In this document: in pieces, positions 44,288 to 53,126 of the stretch | Numbering within the stretch: position 1 is the first letter of the stretch | Layout: every line of letters begins with the position of its first letter | From: Rhizobium sp. R634 | Lineage (GTDB): Bacteria; Pseudomonadota; Alphaproteobacteria; Rhizobiales; Rhizobiaceae | DNA: 64,000 nucleotides | Direction of reading: 5' to 3' | Assembly: GCF_002211305.1 (NCBI RefSeq) | Contig: NZ_LOKW01000029.1 | Span: 62,001 to 126,000, forward strand | Position numbers and translations under genes: made by a program | Notes under the pieces: generated by a model | The model's input: the letters and a program-made list of their open reading frames with translations, nothing else | What the model was told of the DNA's origin: nothing | Database searches by the model: none

Positions 44288-44320
44288 GGTTTTTCCTCTC
44301 TATGGTTGCCTCAACTATTG

Positions 44321-44330
44321 TCTATAAAAT
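44321..44330. promoter_or_regulatory. Shared TCTATAAAAT element, FMN reductase side
   Basis: Read on the minus strand this is ATTTTATAGA. The same ten bases occur at 54155-54164 before the monooxygenase operon, and eight are conserved at 39322 before the tauA-like gene. Candidate binding site or -10 region. Confidence 0.4.
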
Positions 44331-44409
44331 TACTGGATTAAAGAAATGCGTGTCTCTCCTTCTCCGCCCCGTTGAAAAAAACGTCCCTTTGCAATTGCTC
44401 GGTCCGAGC

Positions 44410-45006
44410 CTAGGGCCTGTCGCCGCAGAGATGGCGTTCGAGAAAGGGCAGGTTGTCCTGTCCCCAGTAGAGCTCGCCGTCATAGACATAACTGGGAAAA
44501 CCGAAAACGCCGCTATCGCGCGCATGCACACGGTCTGCCGACCACTTGTTCTGGACGTCGTCATCGGCCTGCCGCCGGCGAAGCGCTGCGCCATCGAAAC
44601 CGGCTGCTGTCACGATCGCTTCTCGCACATCGGGTCTGCCGATATCCCTCGCCTCGCTCCAGAAGGCATGCTGCAGGGCACGGGCCACGCCAACCCAATC
44701 CTGCCCGTCGAGATAGGCGGCAATCACGAAGAGAGATGCTGGCGTCGGATCGCCGAGCTCCGGGCGATGTTCGAGGCGCAACGCCTTGCCGCGCACGCGC
44801 GCCCAGCGTTTGAGATCCCGCGTCCAGTAAGCGCGGCGGATCTCGGGACGGTTGCGCGAGAAGATGCCGCCATTCTCTTCGACCACCGTCGTCAAATAAG
44901 GCGTGATGACGACGTCGTTCTTCGCGGCCAGCTCGGTAAAGGCGTCGAAGCCGATATAGGACCAGGGCGAGCCGATCGAAAAGAAATATTCCACCGATTT
45001 GGTCAC
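44410..45006 (-). CDS. 2-hydroxychromene-2-carboxylate isomerase-like protein (DsbA fold)
   Basis: A 198-residue thioredoxin/DsbA-fold protein. It starts KSVEYFFSIGSPWSYIGFDAF, where the usual CXXC is replaced by SPWS, the active serine of the isomerase subgroup. The C-terminal GVFGFPSYVYDGELYWGQDNL is diagnostic. These enzymes use glutathione as cofactor or co-substrate. In a thioether-degrading cluster a glutathione-dependent isomerase or thiol transfer would fit. Confidence 0.88.
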   Translation of the reverse strand: MTKSVEYFFSIGSPWSYIGFDAFTELAAKNDVVITPYLTTVVEENGGIFSRNRPEIRRAYWTRDLKRWARVRGKALRLEHRPELGDPTPASLFVIAAYLDGQDWVGVARALQHAFWSEARDIGRPDVREAIVTAAGFDGAALRRRQADDDVQNKWSADRVHARDSGVFGFPSYVYDGELYWGQDNLPFLERHLCGDRP

Positions 45007-45069
45007 TGACGAATGTTCCTCTTAAAATGGTTGTTTGGTGCCGAATGGGCGCCGTCCGCCGACAGCCCT

Positions 45070-46101
45070 TCAAGCGGCCCGAATTTCGGGCCGCGCTTTC
45101 CATCCGAGTTCCGGAGCGATCTTTGTTACGAAGTCGTGGAGGATCTGGCGATATTCCTGGTGCTCGAACTCGTAAGGGAGCTCCAGCCGCAACTCGCTGA
45201 CCTCGGGCAGGACCGGATCGGCGAAAAGCCGTTCCAATATTTCCTCCGACGTGCCAACGATATCGCGTGCGAACAGAGTACGACGCTCGCCCTGCGGCGA
45301 AAGCGTCCGCTGATGGCGGCCGTCGGCATAATCGCGGTATCGCCGGCGGGTTGCCGCATCGGCGCTGTCGAAAGGCACGATGACGCGGCCGAGCGCGACG
45401 CGGCGCTGCGTTCCTGAGTCGCGATAGGTTGTAATCAGCCTGGATTGGGCAACGAAGAAATCGTCGGTCCCCTCCCCCGTTATCACATTGCCCGTCAACA
45501 GATTGAAGCCGTTGCGGCCCGCCCAGCCGGCCGAGCGCTGCGACCCGCCGCCATACCAGATCCGGTCGATCAGGCCCTTGGCGTAGGGCTGCAGGCGCGG
45601 ACGCTGCGGGCCGAAGGGCGTCTTGATGAAGGTCGCGTCGTCGCCGAGATAGGCGCCGCGCAGATTGTCGGCAAAGCGCAGCACGCGATCATGCGAGAAA
45701 TCGTAGCTCGTCCAGTCGCCGTCGAAGGCGAGCGGGCCGATCAGCTCGGCATGCAGCGGCCGGCCGGCGCTGACGCCGATATTCAACCGCCCGCGCGAGA
45801 GTACATCGACCGTCGCAAGGTCTTCGGCCAGTCGATACGGGCTTTCATAGCCGATCGGAATGACCGCCGTTCCGAGCTCGATCCGGCTGGTGCGCTGGGT
45901 GGCGGCCGCCAGAAAGGCACTGGCGGAGGAGATCCCCGGCTCCAGGTGCCGCTGGCGGACCCAGGCGCTGTCGAAGCCGAGTTCCTCGCCATAATGCAGT
46001 TGCTGGAGCGTCTGCTCCAATCCCGACAAGGGATCATCATCGGGATAGTTGCCGGGAGTGAGGAAGCCGATATGGCTGATGGATATATTGCGGCCGCTCA
46101 T
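45070..46101 (-). CDS. Luciferase-like (LLM) flavin-dependent monooxygenase
   Basis: A 343-residue FMNH2-dependent oxygenase. LLM features are SISHIGFLTPGNYPDD, FDSAWVRQRHLEPGISSASAFL (near 40-61), and SRGRLNIGVSAGRPLHAELIG. The ATG at 46101 is 17 nt from the binding-protein gene. It belongs to a subgroup often placed in cystine or sulfonate importer operons. Likely acts on an organosulfur substrate with FMNH2 from the reductase at 43727. Confidence 0.9.
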   Translation of the reverse strand: MSGRNISISHIGFLTPGNYPDDDPLSGLEQTLQQLHYGEELGFDSAWVRQRHLEPGISSASAFLAAATQRTSRIELGTAVIPIGYESPYRLAEDLATVDVLSRGRLNIGVSAGRPLHAELIGPLAFDGDWTSYDFSHDRVLRFADNLRGAYLGDDATFIKTPFGPQRPRLQPYAKGLIDRIWYGGGSQRSAGWAGRNGFNLLTGNVITGEGTDDFFVAQSRLITTYRDSGTQRRVALGRVIVPFDSADAATRRRYRDYADGRHQRTLSPQGERRTLFARDIVGTSEEILERLFADPVLPEVSELRLELPYEFEHQEYRQILHDFVTKIAPELGWKARPEIRAA

Positions 46102-46118
46102 ATCATGCCTTCCGATAA

Positions 46119-47057
46119 TCAATATTTCGGCAGGCCGGGAGGATTGGTCTCCGATGCGGGCAATGCTTCCTCGGAAAGATGCCAATGATCGAGTATCCCC
46201 GCATAGGTGCCGTCTTTGATCAGACCGTTGGTGGCGATGGTCAGCGCATCGGCGAGCCCGCTTCCCTTGCGGGTGGTGATGGCGACGTCCGATCGATCCG
46301 GCCAGCCGGCGCTCAGCGTGCCCACCCGCTTGATGTTCTTGTCGCGCGCCGCGATGAAGACGAGCTGCGCGTGCGGCTGGACGATGACATCGGCCCGACC
46401 GGAACGCAGGGCGAGAAGGCTTGCCGCCTCGTCATCGTAATATTGCAGCTCGATCGGCTTCAGGCCCGCAGCAACATCCTCTTCGCTCCACTTGACCAGG
46501 ATACGCTCCTGGTTGGTGCCGGCGCCGACGATGATCCTGAGGCCCGCCGCATCCTTCGGCTCCTTGATCGAGGTGATGGGACTATCGGATCTCACGAAGA
46601 AACCGTGCAGGCCCTGGCGATAGGTGGAGAAATCGAACTTCTCCTTGCGCTGCTCGGTCACGCCGACATTGGAGATGACGGCATCATATTTGCCCGATGT
46701 GAGGCCGAGCGGCCAGTCGATCCAGGCGACCGGCACGATCTCCAGCGTCAGGCCGAGGCTGTCGGCGATGGCATAGGCGTAATCGGGATCCGCGCCGACT
46801 ACGGTCTTGGCATCGGTGGCGTAAGTGGCAAGCGGCGGGCCGCCGGGACTGACAGCGATGGTGAACTTACCTGGCGTCACGAACTTGAAATCCTTGGGGA
46901 TCGCGGCGATCGCCGCATCGTTCCTGGCTGCATGAAGCCTGCCAGGCTGCTGAGGGCTCAGGTCGAAATCATCGGCCGCATGGGCTGCACTGAGGCCAGC
47001 CAAGGCTGCCGTCAGCGCCGCGAAGAAAAAGGTGCGGATATCAAGACAACTCGCCAC
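46119..47057 (-). CDS. Amino-acid/cystine-type ABC transporter substrate-binding protein (first of two)
   Basis: A 312-residue periplasmic binding protein with an N-terminal hydrophobic signal (TFFFAALTAALAGLSAAHA, cleaved before ADDF). The body has GADPDYAYAIADSLGL and the transporter-family signature YDAVISNVGVTEQRKEKFDFSTY. A GTG at 47057 is the most plausible start; the upstream frame crosses into the spacer. It is about half identical by eye to the next protein and ends in the same NPPGLPK tail, so the two arose by duplication, as in the TcyJ/TcyK pair. Confidence 0.88.
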   Translation of the reverse strand: MASCLDIRTFFFAALTAALAGLSAAHAADDFDLSPQQPGRLHAARNDAAIAAIPKDFKFVTPGKFTIAVSPGGPPLATYATDAKTVVGADPDYAYAIADSLGLTLEIVPVAWIDWPLGLTSGKYDAVISNVGVTEQRKEKFDFSTYRQGLHGFFVRSDSPITSIKEPKDAAGLRIIVGAGTNQERILVKWSEEDVAAGLKPIELQYYDDEAASLLALRSGRADVIVQPHAQLVFIAARDKNIKRVGTLSAGWPDRSDVAITTRKGSGLADALTIATNGLIKDGTYAGILDHWHLSEEALPASETNPPGLPKY

Positions 47058-47128
47058 GTTCGATATGTCTCCGTTTGCAGTGAAAGGCAGGGACGGGCCG
47101 GCTCGAACGGCCGCCCGTCCCATAAACA

Positions 47129-48073
47129 TTACGAACCGCTCTTCGGCAGGCCGGGCGGGTTGGTCTGGGCCTTATCGATCGCCTCGGGACCGAGATTCCA
47201 GGCGTCGAGGATCTTCTTGTAGGCGCCACTGGCAATCAGGTCGTTGACGACATTGGTGACGGGCGCCGCCAGACCGCTGCCCTTGCGCGTGGTGACGGCG
47301 ATCTCGGCCGTGATCGGCCAGCCGCCGCTGACGGTGCCGACGAGTTTGGTCTTGCCGTTGATTCCCGCCGCGTAGGCCTGCGTGGCGTTGACGCTGAAGA
47401 CCGCATCGGCCCTGCGGGACTGGACGGCCAAGTCCTTGACCGCGTCGTCGTCGTAATACTGCACCTCGATCGGCTTGAGACCGGCCGCGACATTCTGCCG
47501 GTCCCACTCCAGCAGGATCTTCTCCTGGTTGGTGCCGGCATCGGTGATGACCTTCAGGCCGGCAATATCCTTCGGATCCTTGATCGAGGTGATCGGGTTG
47601 TCGGCCCTGACGTAGAAACCGAGCTCATCCTTACGGTAGGTCGAGAAATCGAACTTTTGCTTGCGCTCTTCCGTCACCGTGACGTTGGAGATCACTGCAT
47701 CGAACTTGCCCGAGGTGAGCCCCAGCGGCCAATCGGCCCAGGCGACGGAAACGAGGTTGAGCTTCAGGCCCAGGCTGTCGGCGATCGCCTGCGCCAGATC
47801 GACGTCATACCCGATGACCGTCTTGGAGTCGGAGGCATAGTCGTGCAGCGGAAGATTGCCGCTCGAGCTGATGCCGACGGTGAAGACGCCGTTTTCGACG
47901 AACTTGAAGTCCTTGATTTCAGCGATGCGCTTCTCGTTCTTTTCCACCCGCAGCCGGTTTGGCTGTTCGGGGCTGAGATCGAACTTCTGCTGCGCCTGAG
48001 CGGAACCGAAACCGATCGCGCCAATGGCGACCGCTCCTGCTATCAGAAGCCTTACCCTATCTGTAAATGCCAT
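47129..48073 (-). CDS. Amino-acid/cystine-type ABC transporter substrate-binding protein (second of two)
   Basis: A 314-residue paralogue of its neighbour. The signal peptide is DRVRLLIAGAVAIGAIGFGS with cleavage at AQA-QQ. The core has GYDVDLAQAIADSLGLKLN and FDAVISNVTVTEERKQKFDFS. It ends NPPGLPKSGS. The long open frame upstream is a shadow of the ATPase gene. Two binding proteins feeding one translocator could broaden ligand range (cystine, N-acetylated or S-alkylated cysteines). Confidence 0.9.
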   Translation of the reverse strand: MAFTDRVRLLIAGAVAIGAIGFGSAQAQQKFDLSPEQPNRLRVEKNEKRIAEIKDFKFVENGVFTVGISSSGNLPLHDYASDSKTVIGYDVDLAQAIADSLGLKLNLVSVAWADWPLGLTSGKFDAVISNVTVTEERKQKFDFSTYRKDELGFYVRADNPITSIKDPKDIAGLKVITDAGTNQEKILLEWDRQNVAAGLKPIEVQYYDDDAVKDLAVQSRRADAVFSVNATQAYAAGINGKTKLVGTVSGGWPITAEIAVTTRKGSGLAAPVTNVVNDLIASGAYKKILDAWNLGPEAIDKAQTNPPGLPKSGS

Positions 48074-48164
48074 GCCCCTTCTCCATTTCGTCTTAAGGTT
48101 GTGATTGTTGTCATTCGGCCGGAGCAGCCCGTCGCGACCCGGCATTTCACCAGCGATGTCTGCG

Positions 48165-49940
48165 CTAGAGAACCTTGGCGAGGAATTCGCGCGTTCGGGG
48201 GTGCTCCGCTTGCGTGAAGATCCGGGCCGGCGGACCGGCCTCCAGAATGCGGCCGCTTTCCATGAAGACGACGGTGTCGGCGACTTCGCGGGCAAAACCG
48301 ATTTCATGGGTGACGATGACGAGGGTCGTGCCAGTGCGGGCGAGCTCCTTGATGACGTCGAGCACCTCGCCGACGAGTTCCGGATCGAGTGCGGAAGTCG
48401 GCTCGTCGAAGAGCAGCACCTTGGGGCGGAGCGCCAGCGCGCGGGCGATCGCGACGCGCTGCTGCTGGCCGCCGGAAAGCTGGCGCGGATAGGCATTGAT
48501 CTTGTCGCTGAGACCGACGCGTGCCAGCAGTTCCTGCGCCAACTGCGCGGCCTCCTCGCGGCCGAGACCACGGACCTCGATCGGCGCCTCGATGAGGTTT
48601 TCGAGCACGGTCAGATGCGGGAAGAGATTGAAGCTCTGGAAGACCATGCCGATATCGGCGCGGCGCTTGAGGATATCCTTCTCTTTGAGCTCATAAAGCG
48701 TATCGCCCTTCCTGCTGTAGCCGACGAAATCGCCATCAATGGAGATGAAGCCGTCGTCGACACGCTCCAGATGATTGATCGACCGCAGCAGCGTCGACTT
48801 ACCGGAACCGGAGGGGCCGAGAATGGCGGTCACGCTGCCGGCCGGCAGGTTGAGCTCGACATCGTCGAGCACCTTCAGCGAGCCGAAGCTCTTCGAGATG
48901 CCGTGGATGCGCACCGCACCGCCTGCCCGCAGAGCCCCCGCATCATGGAAACCAAGATTGCGCACTTTATCGGTCGCGCTATCGAGAACCGGCAGCGGAC
49001 GGCGGAAGCCTTCGAAAAAGGCCTGGAAAGGCAGCGGTGCCGGATTGCGCACGGCGCCCCTGGAGAAGTAGCGCTCGATATAGTGCTGGGCGACCGACAG
49101 CACGGTCATGATGATCAGATACCAGACCGTCGCGACCATCAGCAGCGGAATGACCTCGAGATTGCGGCGGTAAATCACCTGGACGGTGTAGAAGAGCTCC
49201 GGCAGCGCCAGCACATAGACGACGGACGTGCTTTTCGCCAATCCGATGAGCTCGTTGAAACCGGTCGGCAGGATGGAGCGCATGGCCTGCGGCAGCACGA
49301 TGCGAAACGCCTGGCGGCGGCGCGGCAGACCGAGTGCGGCAGCGGCCTCCAGCTGCCCATGATCCACTGACAGAATGCCGCCACGGACGATCTCGGCGAA
49401 GAAAGCCGATTGGTTGAGCGTGAGGCCGAGATAGGCAGCGGCGAAGGGCGTCAGCAACTGCACGGTGGGATAATCGAACAAGACCGTGTCGGTGAACGGG
49501 ACGCCGATCCTGATCGTTTCATAGAGATAGCCGAGATTGTTCAATATCAGGAGCAGCACGATCATCGGGATCGAGCGCAGCAGCCAGATATAGCCCCAGG
49601 AAAGGCCCGATAGCAGCGGCGACTTGGAGACGCGGGCGAGCGCCAGGGCTGTTCCGAGGATGGAACCCGATATGGCGGCAAGCGCGGTCAGCAGCAGTGT
49701 CCGGCCGAGGCCGACGAGCACCGGCTCGGCGAAGAACCATTCGGCGAAGACGTTCCAACCCCAGCGCGGATTGGTGAAGGTGGAATAGAGCACGGCGACG
49801 ATGACGACGGCCGCGAATATCGTGCCCGCCAACCGCTCGGGATGACGCGCCGGCACGATGCGGTAACGGGAATAGTCCTGCTTCGGTTCTGCCGTCCTGC
49901 TGCCGGGCTCGATGCCCGCGAAATCCGTCGTCAGTGCCAT
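48165..49940 (-). CDS. Fused amino-acid ABC transporter permease and ATP-binding protein
   Basis: A 591-residue natural fusion. Residues 35-290 are a HisM-type permease with five predicted helices and the coupling loop [25 protein letters not shown] linker covers about 300-340. Residues 342-591 are a HisP-type ATPase with Walker [10 protein letters not shown] (375-383), the signature [17 protein letters not shown] and Walker [14 protein letters not shown]. One such polypeptide can dimerise to form the full translocator. Corresponding Bacillus TcyL, TcyM and TcyN are three separate proteins. Confidence 0.93.
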   Translation of the reverse strand: MALTTDFAGIEPGSRTAEPKQDYSRYRIVPARHPERLAGTIFAAVVIVAVLYSTFTNPRWGWNVFAEWFFAEPVLVGLGRTLLLTALAAISGSILGTALALARVSKSPLLSGLSWGYIWLLRSIPMIVLLLILNNLGYLYETIRIGVPFTDTVLFDYPTVQLLTPFAAAYLGLTLNQSAFFAEIVRGGILSVDHGQLEAAAALGLPRRRQAFRIVLPQAMRSILPTGFNELIGLAKSTSVVYVLALPELFYTVQVIYRRNLEVIPLLMVATVWYLIIMTVLSVAQHYIERYFSRGAVRNPAPLPFQAFFEGFRRPLPVLDSATDKVRNLGFHDAGALRAGGAVRIHGISKSFGSLKVLDDVELNLPAGSVTAILGPSGSGKSTLLRSINHLERVDDGFISIDGDFVGYSRKGDTLYELKEKDILKRRADIGMVFQSFNLFPHLTVLENLIEAPIEVRGLGREEAAQLAQELLARVGLSDKINAYPRQLSGGQQQRVAIARALALRPKVLLFDEPTSALDPELVGEVLDVIKELARTGTTLVIVTHEIGFAREVADTVVFMESGRILEAGPPARIFTQAEHPRTREFLAKVL

Positions 49941-49975
49941 TCTTGCTTCCCTTTATGATTATCGTCGTGTCGCTT

Positions 49976-50527
49976 TCAGAGATTTGCGCCGGCCACGCGC
50001 AGGCGCGGTTCGGCCGCCTCGGTTCCGAAGACCGGCGGAACGAGATGGGTGATGTCCTTCTCGAAGGGCAGGCTCTTGTAGATCTCGGGATCGGCTGACG
50101 TGTCGAAGAGAGCGCTGTAGCCGTAGTTCAGATAGAGGCCGACGGCCTCGGGCTGGCGGAAACCGGTCGTCAGATAGATCCTCGTATAACCTTGACGGGC
50201 CGCCTGAGCTTCCAGCTCCACCAGCAGCTTGCGGGCAAGGCCCTGGCGGCGCAGATCCACGCGTGTCCAGATGCGTTTGAACTCGGCCGTGCGATCGTCG
50301 TAATGCTTGAAGGCGCCGCCGCCGATGGTTTCGCCATTGCGGATCAGCAGGAGGAAATTGCCGTGAGGCGGCGCGAAAGCTTCGGGCGGATAGCGGTTCA
50401 ATTCGGCCGCGGCGCCTTCGGCATTGAAATAGGTGCCGTAGCGGCTGTCATATTCGTGGATCAGCTCATCGATCAACGGCTTGGCGCGGGGATCGAGAGG
50501 GGTCGTATAGAGAAACGTGTCGCTCAT
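49976..50527 (-). CDS. GNAT-family N-acetyltransferase
   Basis: A 183-residue acetyl-CoA-dependent transferase. The CoA pyrophosphate loop is RVDLRRQGLARKLL (near 93-106), followed by the C-terminal LYLNYGYSALFDTS. In the Bacillus S-alkylcysteine operon a GNAT enzyme (SnaA) acetylates the amino group so that the monooxygenase can cleave the C-S bond; this gene sits in the equivalent position next to an M20 deacetylase. Start chosen at 50527; the GTG at 50539 would overlap the upstream gene. Confidence 0.88.
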   Translation of the reverse strand: MSDTFLYTTPLDPRAKPLIDELIHEYDSRYGTYFNAEGAAAELNRYPPEAFAPPHGNFLLLIRNGETIGGGAFKHYDDRTAEFKRIWTRVDLRRQGLARKLLVELEAQAARQGYTRIYLTTGFRQPEAVGLYLNYGYSALFDTSADPEIYKSLPFEKDITHLVPPVFGTEAAEPRLRVAGANL

Positions 50528-50535
50528 ATCGTTCG

Positions 50536-51735
50536 TCACCCATTGTCTTCAGTGAGGAATGTTTCCGCGAGCCGGACCCAGTAGCGGGCGGCCGGCGCGA
50601 TGATCGCATCGTTGAAATCGTAATGGGCGCTGTGGAGAGGCGCGCTGTCGCCGTTGCCCACGAAGAGGTAGCTGCCGGGATTGGCCTGCAGCATGAAGGC
50701 GAAATCCTCGCTTGCGGTTCTCGGACGGAAATCCTTCTCGATCGCGGCGAGACCAAGCGCGTCATAGGCGACGTCACGGGCAAACGCCGTTTCCTTGGCG
50801 TGGTTGACCAGCGCCGGAAAACCGAGCCGGTAGTTCACGTCCGCCTCGGCGCCGAAGCTTTCGGCCTGGGCGCGGGCGAGCGCTGGAATGCGCTCCTGCA
50901 GCAGCCGGCGAACTTCTTCGCTGAATGCCCGCATGGTGAGTTTCATCTCCACGCTCTCAGGGATGACATTCGAGGCGGAGCCGGCATGGATCGAGCCGAC
51001 GGTGGCGACCGCCATATCCTGCGGATCGACATTGCGGGAGACGACGCTCTGCAATGCGGTGATGAAGGAAGCCGAAGCCAGCACCGGATCGACGGCGCGG
51101 TGCGGCTCGGCGCCGTGGCCGCCCTTGCCGATGATCTTGACGATCGCCTGATCGACCGAGGCCATGGCCGGACCGATGACGAAGCCGAACTGGCCCGCCA
51201 GCACCCCCGGCCAGTTGTGCAGTCCGAAGACCGCATCGACTGGGAAACGTTCGAACAGTCCTTCCGAGATCATCTTGCGCGCGCCGGCGCCGATTTCCTC
51301 GGCGGGCTGGAAGATCAGCCTGAGCGTGCCGCTGAAATTGCCGCTTTCGGCGAGATAGCGGGCGGCGGCAAGCAGGATCGCGGTATGCCCGTCATGGCCG
51401 CAGGCATGCATGACGCCGGGATTGCTGCTGGCATAGGCAAGGTCGGTCGCCTCCTCGATCGGCAGCGCGTCCATGTCCGCCCGGATGCCGATCCTCTTCC
51501 CGCCCTCGCCGCGTCTGAGGGTGGCGACGATGCCGGTGCCGGCAATGCCCGTCGCCACCTCATAGCCCCAGGAGGAAAGGCGGGACGCCACCAGCTTGCT
51601 CGTCCTGAGCTCCTGGAAGGCCAGCTCGGGATATTGGTGCAGGTCGTGGCGAAGCGCGATGATCTCATCAAGATAGGCGGCGATACCCTTCTCGACCGGA
51701 TCGTTGCTGCGCGTGTTCAGAGCGATGGTGTCCAT
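50536..51735 (-). CDS. M20-family amidohydrolase (N-acyl amino acid deacylase-like)
   Basis: Metallo-amidase of 399 residues. The metal-binding motif HACGHDGHTAIL (near 110-121), LIFQPAEEIGAGA (near 142-154) and the C-terminal RTASEDFAFMLQANPG match the hippurate/N-acetyl-amino-acid hydrolases. Its neighbours make it a candidate for removing the N-acetyl group from N-acetylcysteine after dealkylation, the SndA role in Bacillus. A separate cysteine-conjugate or hippurate function cannot be excluded. Confidence 0.92.
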   Translation of the reverse strand: MDTIALNTRSNDPVEKGIAAYLDEIIALRHDLHQYPELAFQELRTSKLVASRLSSWGYEVATGIAGTGIVATLRRGEGGKRIGIRADMDALPIEEATDLAYASSNPGVMHACGHDGHTAILLAAARYLAESGNFSGTLRLIFQPAEEIGAGARKMISEGLFERFPVDAVFGLHNWPGVLAGQFGFVIGPAMASVDQAIVKIIGKGGHGAEPHRAVDPVLASASFITALQSVVSRNVDPQDMAVATVGSIHAGSASNVIPESVEMKLTMRAFSEEVRRLLQERIPALARAQAESFGAEADVNYRLGFPALVNHAKETAFARDVAYDALGLAAIEKDFRPRTASEDFAFMLQANPGSYLFVGNGDSAPLHSAHYDFNDAIIAPAARYWVRLAETFLTEDNG

Positions 51736-51753
51736 AGCGGTTCGCTCGGCGCC

Positions 51754-53103
51754 TCAGGCGCCGACAGCCCTTCCCTGCTCAACCTGATCGGCGCCGGCCG
51801 CATACCGGCTTTCCCGGAAGGGCAGGCCCAGATGATCGCGCAGCGTCTCGCCCCTTAGGACCGGATCGAAATAGCCGCGCGCGGTCAGGATCGGCAGGAC
51901 GTGCTCGGCGAAGTCGTCGAAGCCTTCGGCGATGACGGGGAAGCCGAGAATGAAGCCGTCGGCGGCGCCATGATCCACCCAGCGGATGATCTCGTCGGCG
52001 ATATGCTCTGCCGTGCCGATGAAGGCAGTGCGCGGCGTCGCGGAATCGAGTGCGACCTGGCGCAGCGTCAGCCCCTTCTCACGCGCCGTCCTCTTGATGC
52101 GGTCGGTGGTGGCGCGGAAATTGTTCCTGCCGATATCGCCAATGTCGGGGAAAGCCTCATCGAGCGGGTAGACGCTGAAATCATGGTGATCGAAGAAGCG
52201 GCCGAGATAGAGGAGCGCCTCCTCGATCGTGACGAGATTGCGGATCGCCTGATACTTGGCTTCCGCCTCCTCCGACGTCTTTCCGACGATCGGGCCGATG
52301 CCGGGATAGATGCCGACCTCCGCCGCGGCGCGTCCCTGAGCGATGACACTGTCCTTGAGCTGCCGATAGAAGCCTTGAGCCTCTTCGAACGGTCCGCCAT
52401 TGGTGAAGACGGCATCGGCATGCTTGCCGGCAAGCCTGATGCCGGAATCGGAAGCCCCCGCCTGGAAGACGACGGGCTGACCTTGCTTCGATCGGCCGAT
52501 GTTGAGCGGTCCTTCGATGCGGAAGAACCGGCCCTTATGGTTGAGACGATGCATCTTCGCCTTGTCGACAAAGACGCCGGTCTCGCGATTGCGCACGAAA
52601 GCGTCGTCGTCCCAGGAATCCCAGAGACCCTTGATCGCGTCGATATAATCCTCGGCGATCTCGTAGCGCAGCTCGTGCTCAGGATGTTCACGGCTGTAAT
52701 TTCGCCCCGAACCCTCGAGCGGCGAGGTCACTGCATTCCACCCTGCCCTGCCGCCGCTGATGAGATCGATCGTGGCAAACTGGCGGGCAACGGTGAAGGG
52801 GTCGCTATAGGAAGTCGAGACCGTGCCGACGAGGCCGATCTTCGAGGTGGAAGCCGCCAGCGCCGAGAGAATGGCGATCGGCTCGAACCGGTTGAGGAAA
52901 TGCGGGATCGACTGCTCGTTGATATAAAGCCCGTCGGCGACGAAGGCGAAAGCGATGCCCGCCTCCTCCGCTTTGCGTGCCGTATTGACGAAGAAGTCGA
53001 AATTGACGCTGGCATCGGCTGGGCCGCTCGGATGTTTCCAGGCATTCATATGGCCGCCAGGACCTTGCAGCATGATGCCGAATGTGACGTGTTTCTGAGC
53101 CAT
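51754..53103 (-). CDS. NtaA/SnaA/DszA-family flavin-dependent monooxygenase
   Basis: A 449-residue FMNH2-dependent oxygenase. It starts with HVTFGIMLQGPGGHMNAWKH and contains GGRAGWNAVTSPLEGSGRNY, LRYEIAEDYIDAIKGLWDSW and SDSGIRLAGKHADAVFTNG, the usual landmarks of the nitrilotriacetate/dibenzothiophene-sulfone monooxygenase family. CmoJ (YtnJ) of Bacillus, which oxidatively dealkylates N-acetyl-S-alkylcysteine, is of this family and size. It lies 18 nt before the M20 gene in transcription order. Confidence 0.92.
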   Translation of the reverse strand: MAQKHVTFGIMLQGPGGHMNAWKHPSGPADASVNFDFFVNTARKAEEAGIAFAFVADGLYINEQSIPHFLNRFEPIAILSALAASTSKIGLVGTVSTSYSDPFTVARQFATIDLISGGRAGWNAVTSPLEGSGRNYSREHPEHELRYEIAEDYIDAIKGLWDSWDDDAFVRNRETGVFVDKAKMHRLNHKGRFFRIEGPLNIGRSKQGQPVVFQAGASDSGIRLAGKHADAVFTNGGPFEEAQGFYRQLKDSVIAQGRAAAEVGIYPGIGPIVGKTSEEAEAKYQAIRNLVTIEEALLYLGRFFDHHDFSVYPLDEAFPDIGDIGRNNFRATTDRIKRTAREKGLTLRQVALDSATPRTAFIGTAEHIADEIIRWVDHGAADGFILGFPVIAEGFDDFAEHVLPILTARGYFDPVLRGETLRDHLGLPFRESRYAAGADQVEQGRAVGA

Positions 53104-53126
53104 GGGATCGATCCTCCTTGGAAAGG

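Noticed and set aside
47129-48571. Extension of the second binding protein to 480 residues
   Set aside because: The first 165 residues are a shadow of the ATPase domain; a signal peptide begins exactly at the ATG at 48073.
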